64,000 bases of DNA from Yamagishiella unicocca (lineage: Eukaryota; Chlorophyta; Chlorophyceae; Chlamydomonadales; Volvocaceae): contig BDSL01000057.1 of NCBI GenBank assembly GCA_003116995.1, forward strand, positions 1 to 64,000, read 5' to 3'. The notes below the pieces were generated by a model. The model made no database searches, was not told where the DNA came from, and saw nothing but the letters and a program-made list of their open reading frames with translations. A program made the position numbers and the translations under genes. Positions within the stretch are counted from its first letter, which is position 1; each line of letters starts with the position of its first letter. Shown piece by piece: positions 58,233 to 64,000 of the stretch.

Positions 58233-60967
58233 ATGTCATCGATGCCGGTGCATGGTCACCATCAGCATTTAAAGCCCTCGCATTCCTCGCATCGCAGGCG
58301 GCCGCCGCCAGCTTTGGTCCGGCTGCAATCGAGCTCGATGGCGGCTGCAGGAACCAAGCGTCCTGTGATTTTGCTGGACATCATGGTGAGCGTGAGCGTG
58401 CAGAATCCATGCGCAAGGTTCATCGGCGTCCGTAATTTGTTGCGCGTGCCCGACCAAGCAGCCCCCTGGTTCCTTGCGAACAGGATACCGTGGTATATGA
58501 TCCGTTCTTCCACGACATGCCCACCTTCTTTGAGATGTGAGCCGGAACCAGGGACGAACGTGTGGCGCTGGCGCTGGCAACATTCCCACCCTCGTGCCCT
58601 CCCGGTATCAGGTCCTTCAAGGAGCTGCTGTCCACGAAGCATCCGACGGCTTGGGTTGAGTTTGAATGCGGCTCAATCACAGAAGATGAGCTGGTTGCTA
58701 AGTTTTTCGCCGATGGTCGCGAGGTCAACGGTGATGCCCTCAAGGCCATGCTGGTGCGGGGGGAAAAGGGCGTTTTGCAGCTGGCTAGTGAAATTATCGC
58801 GCATCATCGCATATCGGGCCTCTGGCTCCTATGGCACGTCCGTGCGTCTCGGTGAAATGGTGCGATCAACGATTGTTGCGATTTTGAAAATGGACGGGGT
58901 TTTAGGGGTCCTAGATTGAAGCAGGGCCAGACCGGCTTCTGGAGCTGCATCCCGTGCGCCATTGACCTAGTCGAGTCGCCAGCAGGTTCTTCACTTGCCA
59001 TGGAGTTTATCCATCTCGCGGGATAAAGCGATTCACCAGGGGACGTTTTCGTCAAGCAGGCCATTGCAGCTCTACCGCCTCCAAACCCCTAGACATGAAC
59101 TTTATATCCTTGCATGCACTCCTTGCCGCACTCAGGTGTCCAAGTATCGTTATCTGGACGGAATGGAGTCGTTGCTTCGTCGCCTCAAGGCCGCCGGCTA
59201 TGACCTTCATGCCATGTCGAATTACCCGTCGTGGTTTCGTCTTATTGAGGATAAGCTGCGCCCATCCGAGTACCTAAAATGGACATTTATTTCGTGCGAG
59301 GGCCCAATGAAGGTGGGTTCGGGAAATTGGCAGCAATACAGTTTGCAGCAGCCATCACCACTATACGCATTCCATGGCAGTGTGAGGCGGTGGCGCAGGA
59401 ATGGGAGTGATGATTTTCTGCCATATTGAGGGGCCCCTCAAGCAAAGGATGGCCCCGCTTATGAAACCATTACGAACTTCGAACGCTTGGCTTCTGACCC
59501 TTCCTGTGACACTTGCTTCCGCTGCTGCCTCCGCATGCACTGCACTCTGTTGTCGCCATCACAATATATATGCCCGGAACGTATCTGTACATCATTGGTA
59601 TCTGTATATGCCCGGAACGTATCTGTACATCATTAGTGTCATTGAACTCCTCGTCTGCATCCACTTTGACAAAACAAGGTGGTGGATGACGAGACTCACA
59701 TAGTCTCATACATTCACAAAGAACTTCGTAAGCGGTATTACCTCTTTTGAGGCACGGCAAAAGAGGTAAAACCGCTTCCGAAGTTCTTTATGGATGTATG
59801 AGATTGTGAGTCTCGTCATCCACCACCTTGTCTTGCACATACCAATATATATATATATATATTATATATATATATATAATATATAATATAATATAATATT
59901 GTTATAATTTTAGGGTTTTTAGGGTTTTTAGGGTTATAATATTGGGTTTTTAGGGTTATAATATTGTTATAATTTTTATAATATATAATATAATATTATA
60001 TAATATAATATAATATTATATATATATATATACACCGCAAAACATTTGCTGCATTGCTTGCTGGTATATACAGGTATATACAGGTCTCGAATCAGCTCCG
60101 CATTCGTGAGAATGGGCTTCTCGAGAAGTTTCCTCATCTCACCCGACTCCTCAATCTGGTTGAGAAGCATGTTGGCTTCCCTTGCGGTCCAGTCATGGGC
60201 CAGCGCGGCATCCGCAGGAAGGATGTTGCTCCTCAGCCCCATCTTTGTAACCGGACGGACCGAATCCGCCAGCTTCTGCTCCTGGCGGATTCGGTCCGTC
60301 CGGTTACAAAGATGGGGCTGAGGAGCAACATCCTTCCTGCGGATGCCGCGCTGGCCCATGACTGGACCGCAAGGGAAGCCAACATGCTTCTCAACCAGAT
60401 TGAGGAGTCGGGTGAGATGAGGAAACTTCTCGAGAAGCCCATTCTCACGAATGCGGAGCTGATTCGAGACCTCACTGCTATATATATATATATATAACAT
60501 TCGACGAATGTACATGGAGCTGCAGGATGCGTCCATGGAGCAGGACTCGCAGCACCTGTCAGTTTCGGAGGCGAAGAAACGCCTCAAGAAGTTTTACAAC
60601 CATGCCATCGACATCGTTCTACGTGTTTTCCGGATGGACAGAGTGTATATATATACACTCTGTCCATCCGGAAAACACGTAGAACGATGTCGATGGCATG
60701 GTTGTAAAACTTCTTGAGGCGTTTCTTCGCCTCCGAAACTGACAGGTGCTGCGAGTCCTGCTCCATGGACGCATCCTGCAGCTCCATGTACATTCGTCGA
60801 ATGTTATATATATATACCTGTATTCGTGCATGGCGCTGGTACATGACGCTGGTGCGTGTGTCTTGTATCTGTTCCATGGCGATGAGCTTGAAGACCTCGG
60901 TGCGCGCTTCTACCGAGTAGGTGTCACGGTCGAAGAGGTGTGCGCACGCGCACAGGCGCGTCCGTGC

Positions 60968-61006
<39 letters not shown>

Positions 61007-61545
61007 TGGGAGGAGGGGGCCTATATATGCATATATATATATATATATATATATAGGCCCCCTCCTCCCACCGCAAAACATTTGCTGCATTGCTTGCTGG
61101 GTGGCAGTACGGTCTCTTCGCTGTGTTCATACGGGCGCGGTCCCTTGGATGGCCCCTGTCACAGGGATACCGGAAGCCGGCCAAGGAGGCGTATGAGGTG
61201 TGCAGCCAGACGTTGCAGGTTCCGCCTACCGAGATGATTTTCGTGGACGACCGCAAGGTGCGTTCTGTGCGGTTGCTGCATCGGGCGATGTGCGTGGGTC
61301 AGGGGGATGTGTTGTGGAGTGCTGATTTCGTGAAGAATCAGTATGACGGGTAAGACATGCTCACGGTTGCGACGCGTATATCTGCCACTGTTACCGCGTG
61401 GAGTGGTCATCCTTGCCTTCACCCCTTCACCTTCAACCAACAGGTGAATGTGGAAGGCGCGTGCGCCGCTGGGCTGGACGGTATCCTCTTCGAAGGCGCC
61501 ACAGCGCTGGAGGTCGAGCTGCGAAGGAGGGGCCTCACATTCTAG
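58233..61545 (+). CDS. FHY1: HAD phosphatase, plastid FMN-hydrolase-like
   Basis: Probable flavin mononucleotide phosphatase of the plant plastid FHY1 type, converting FMN to riboflavin (by resemblance). Six exons join in frame to 239 residues: 58233-58385, 58484-58536, 58612-58753, 59136-59312, 61165-61257, 61444-61545. HAD features: motif I VILLDIMDT (45-53), nucleophile Asp49 by position; cap region MSFKELLSTKHPTAWVEFE; YLDGMESLLRRLKAAGYDLH; motif II Ser144 in MSNYPSW; motif III Lys179 in YRKP; motif IV MIFVDDRK (199-206). Where most HAD enzymes have DxD, this reads D-I-M, with an Asp one position later. The His/Pro/Arg/Ser-rich residues 1-35 can be a transit peptide; Met36 is an alternative start. 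Intron 4 (59313-61164) carries the palindrome cluster described separately. Confidence is high in the family, lower in the exact substrate. Confidence 0.9.
59675..59830. repeat. palindrome P1, imperfect inverted repeat in HAD-gene intron 4
   Basis: Left arm 59675-59748 (CAAGGTGGTGGATGACGAGA at its outer end) and right arm 59759-59830 are inverted copies about 90 percent identical, with a 10-base spacer GAGGCACGGC-like. Its drift suggests it is older than P2 and P3. Confidence 0.93.
59840..60032. repeat. AT-rich (TA)n and TATAATA tract
   Basis: Almost pure A/T: (TA)n runs, TATAATA runs and the telomere-like motif within. Composition is completely unlike the GC-rich surroundings. Confidence 0.97.
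59908..59955 (+). repeat. interstitial telomere-like TTTTAGGG/TTTTTAGGG motif
   Basis: One TTTTAGGG and two TTTTTAGGG units are contiguous (59908-59933), with a further TTTTTAGGG at 59947-59955 after TTATAATATTGGG. TTTTAGGG is the Chlamydomonas telomere unit. Confidence 0.8.
60033..60064 (+). repeat. 32-bp direct repeat, left copy
   Basis: CACCGCAAAACATTTGCTGC plus ATTGCTTGCTGG is identical to 61069-61100. The two copies bracket P2, P3 and most of P4. Confidence 0.95.
60082..60472. repeat. palindrome P2, 191-bp perfect arms, 9-bp spacer
   Basis: Left arm 60082-60272 and right arm 60282-60472 are exact reverse complements around CTTCTGCTC. Read outward from the centre, each arm encodes the same open segment of about 60 residues containing MGLRSNILPADAALAHDW and NQIEESGEMRKLLEKPI. 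This is not similar to the HAD host protein. A transcript would fold into a 191-bp hairpin. Confidence 0.97.
60485..60816. repeat. palindrome P3, 332-bp perfect palindrome without spacer
   Basis: The sequence is its own reverse complement around 60650/60651 (GAGTGTATATATATACACTC at the centre). It is bounded by TA tracts. Each arm, read towards the centre, carries an open coding-like frame of about 48 residues with YMELQDASMEQDSQHLSV and KRLKKFYNHAIDIVLRVF. Confidence 0.97.
60817..60970 (-). other. single-copy coding-like segment between P3 and P4
   Basis: On the minus strand one frame is open for about 47 codons (LCACAHLFDRDTYSVEART, EVFKLIAMEQIQDTRTSVMY, QRHARIQ) and runs on in the same frame, through the TA tract, into the P3 arm. 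Together with P2 and P3 it may represent exons or pieces of one unidentified gene. Confidence 0.5.
61003..61074. repeat. palindrome P4, 26-bp GC-rich arms around a TA core
   Basis: GCGGTGGGAGGAGGGGGCCT and its reverse complement flank (TA)n with one GC step. The right arm overlaps the start of the second 32-bp direct repeat. Confidence 0.95.
61069..61100 (+). repeat. 32-bp direct repeat, right copy
   Basis: Identical to 60033-60064. After it the ordinary intron sequence resumes (GTGGCAGTACGG) 64 bp before exon 5. Confidence 0.95.
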
Positions 61546-64000
61546 ACCCTTCGGCAACATTTGCGGTTCTTCGCAAATCCTAGTGTGGCCGGAAGCTCGC
61601 TTGTGAGGCTCTGAATGTCCTCCTGGTATGGGTGTGATTGGGAGCCATGCCTTTGAGCTTTGACTGGCATGCATGGACGCCTTTTTGCATATAGTGACAT
61701 AGATCTGCAACAGAGGGCTGCTCACATCCTGTCAATCAGCGTTGAGCGAGCGTTGATGCGTTCAGCGAGCATAGGCAGGTGCGGCTTGTTAGGCATATTT
61801 GACTCAGCTGAGCAGAAGCAAGGAAAGACGTTGATTTGATAGTGGAGAATGTATGCAACGCATGGCTGTCCCGAAACTGGATGGTCGTTTTTTACTTGAT
61901 TTTATCATTCGAGATGCAGGCTTTGACAGGCTGCGGGTGCAGTTGGTAGATGTGTGCAGCATCATTTTCTGTCACGAAGTACAAGGTTATCCAAAATCGT
62001 GTAATCCTTATTTATTTATCGCAATTATCAGCCAGTGAATTGCCCAGTGAAGACGAATTTGAGCTCGTAGCTTCCGGACGGCGAGGGCACGGGAGGGTTT
62101 TGTCAGGCAAAACACCATGACGGCCGCAACTCACCACCTTCGCCGGTAGATTGCGTTTCATATCAGCTTTACACAACCATGCAACGAGAGACAGACGCGC
62201 TGCCGAACCAAAGCTGCTCAATCCCAGGGGCTGTAGAGTGTCGATGTAGCAAACGTGCGTTGCGTGGGCAATACTTGTACGCCCAGCCCACCCGCCCTCT
62301 TCATCCGCTCTTCACCCAGCCTGGACAATCCACTATGCACACAAGTAAACAACGCTCGCAATGCCGTTCACGACACCCCAGACACTCACATAGCTACAAC
62401 GCGCACGCACCAACGACAAATACCTTCCGTTGTTTGCTACGGTTCGTGCCATCTTCCCCACCTCAATCACGCTCACGGCGTATTATTCGATAGCGTTCTC
62501 TCGGGCGAGAAAGGCGAGAGGCCTGGCCGCCTCGCCCCCGTTGCTAGGGAAGCGGCCTTGAGCAGCCAGCAGCACCGTGTGGGGGGAAAAAGGTGGCCAA
62601 GGGCAATTTGCAATGCAGATATCAATAAGTCATGGCGACAGGACCCTGTAAGGTCCCACGCTAGTAGCACTCGACACTGCTGCTCGGCTCGACCCACACA
62701 CAGGCGGCGATTGGGACAGGCGAGGCCACGACGCCGCCACGGCAGCAGCCCCCTTCACGTCCGCTCGTGCCGGCCACACCATGCGTCAACCTCGTGTTTC
62801 CACAAAAGCGCGAAAGCGCAACAAAACTCAACACGTAACGGTTGCGAAACGAAAAGAAACTACCGAAGAAAGGGTCCAAACGCCTTCGAGCGAACGTCAC
62901 GCCCCAGGATGAGCGTGCCTTGCACCCGCGCCCTCCCTCGAGAGGACTGGCACTGCCGTACGCGCCGGAGGCCAAGCCCAGATGCAAGGACGGCGGCCTC
63001 AAGACAGCCGCAGAAATCTACAAGAAATAGAAGCAACATCGAGACAACATAAATACGCAAGGCGACTCCGAGTAGCTGCAGGGTGGAGCTGCCAATGCAA
63101 GCACCCGCACGGACGCACGGTCCTGGTTTCACCAGGCTCAGTTGTAACAACGCTCACACACACATCCCACACGCTGGAGGACGCAAATCCAGCACGTATC
63201 CGCCTACTAGCCCTTATCTTCGCTGCACATACAAAATATATTCACTCACGATTCATGCCCTCCGCTCATCGGAAAACCCTCCGCACGCCCATCCCTGGAC
63301 CTCGCGGCCCGCCGGGCTATGTGGACAACGCTCACTGGCTCACGCTCCTCGCCACTCCCCCGCATCAAACCCAACCAGGACTGCCAGGAAGCCACGTCAT
63401 CGCAAAGGGTACGGCAAGCAGGCGGCGGGTGACTGTGCGCTGGCCGCCCCCCCCTCGTACCTCCATCGAAACAGAACCTGCTGCCGTCGTTAGCGAGGAG
63501 GCCGGCTGGTAACTTGGTCAAACATTCAGGTCATCAGGTCTCTCCACAAAGCCAGCCTAGTCACAACAGTGCACCCGCCGTTTTCATCCTCATCTGCCCA
63601 CTGAATCCAACTTGCCCTCCTCTCCGCTCACACGGGCGGCTTCGGTTGAGGTGGGACATTATAAACGGATGTGTGTGAGGGCTATTGGGCACACCCTGCA
63701 GCCAACGCACCGCTGCTTTTAGGCAGCTGGGTGGCGGGGCATGGGTCTTCTTAGTGCTCAGCGAGCCCACCCCATGCGCTCTCTTACCTGCAAACACGCC
63801 TTGCGTCGCATGTCACGATTCACCGTAGTGAAATAAACAAATAATGCCCAAAGCACATCCCGCCGAGCCGACCTCGACGCATGCACAGATCCCACTCACT
63901 CGCCACCGCCAGATGCGGCCGTCCGCCAAAGGCTGCGAAACCCGCCTGCGGCCCTGAAGCCCATCCCGGCCACACTCCTCCGGAGCACCGCAGGGCCTCC
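61546..64000. other. HAD-gene 3' UTR and right end of window, no gene supported
   Basis: After the probable 3' UTR there are short protein-like frames: plus-strand SASELPSEDEFELVASGRRG near 62030-62095, and plus-strand PKKGSKRLRANVTPQDERAL near 62850-63030. Neither joins to neighbours by splice phase. They may be exons of a gene that runs beyond the window, or chance. Confidence 0.4.
62000..62004 (+). terminator. candidate polyadenylation signal of the HAD gene
   Basis: TGTAA 455 bases after the stop codon, in an AT-rich 3' UTR-like stretch. Confidence 0.55.

Noticed and set aside
59976..60587. 203-residue minus-strand protein spanning palindrome P2
   Set aside because: The frame crosses both arms of an inverted repeat, so its halves are sense and antisense of one segment. 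It is not a believable single protein.
60508..60877. Two separate genes in P3, one per strand
   Set aside because: The identical peptides on both strands follow from the perfect palindrome.
62661..63521. Genes on the minus strand at the right end of the window
   Set aside because: Frames of 91-113 residues lack motifs and splice continuity; kept only as unannotated sequence.
1..64000. tRNA or rRNA genes
   Set aside because: I looked for tRNA-like arms and conserved rRNA blocks by eye and saw none, though a covariance search was not possible here.

Overview
This window is nuclear DNA of a green alga of the Chlamydomonas/volvocine group. The basis is: GC-rich, intron-dense genes with GT-AG splice sites; TGTAA polyadenylation motifs downstream of several stop codons; plastid-targeted proteins typical of the green lineage; a cilium-type WD40 protein; and a short interstitial TTTTAGGG-like telomere motif, the telomere type known from Chlamydomonas. 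All gene models were built by hand from reading frame, intron phase and family resemblance; none has transcript support here.

Layout. Bases 1-10200 are one tandem satellite array with a 142-bp unit, about 72 copies, open at the left edge and ending abruptly at 10200. A short region of small repeats follows. Eight multi-exon protein genes then occupy about 12.4-61.5 kb: APC6/CDC16 (-, 12439-18131), a plastid DUF4336 protein (-, 20166-24482), an EF-hand plus WD40 protein of the WDR49/WDR64 type (+, 25125-35210), THF1/PSB29 (-, 37111-40036), a small predicted thylakoid two-helix protein (+, 40390-41192), a 1114-residue RRM protein with long Q/P/H/G-rich tails (+, 43499-47275), a 384-residue plastid protein not recognised by name (-, 52310-57809) and a plastid FMN-hydrolase-like HAD phosphatase (+, 58233-61545). 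Three neighbouring pairs are head to head with short shared upstream regions: DUF4336/WD40, THF1/two-helix protein and 384-aa protein/HAD. Bases 18.1-20.2, 35.2-37.1, 41.2-43.5, 47.3-52.3 and 61.5-64.0 kb hold no gene I can support, apart from one damaged coding-like exon near 50.4 kb.

Functional theme. Five of the eight products look plastid-targeted (DUF4336, THF1, two-helix protein, 384-aa protein, FMN hydrolase). The others are a cell-cycle ubiquitin-ligase subunit, a probable ciliary WD40 protein and an RNA-binding protein.

Most unusual structure. The 1.85-kb fourth intron of the HAD gene carries four successive palindromes (two of them perfect, 391 and 332 bp) joined by (TA)n tracts, next to a telomere-like motif and bracketed in part by a 32-bp direct repeat. 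The arms of the two large palindromes carry open, coding-like sequence unrelated to the host gene. They could fold into very long hairpin RNA. Other points of note are at least three dispersed short repeat families, largely inside introns of several genes, several different intronic minisatellites, and internal duplication and decay inside the satellite array.
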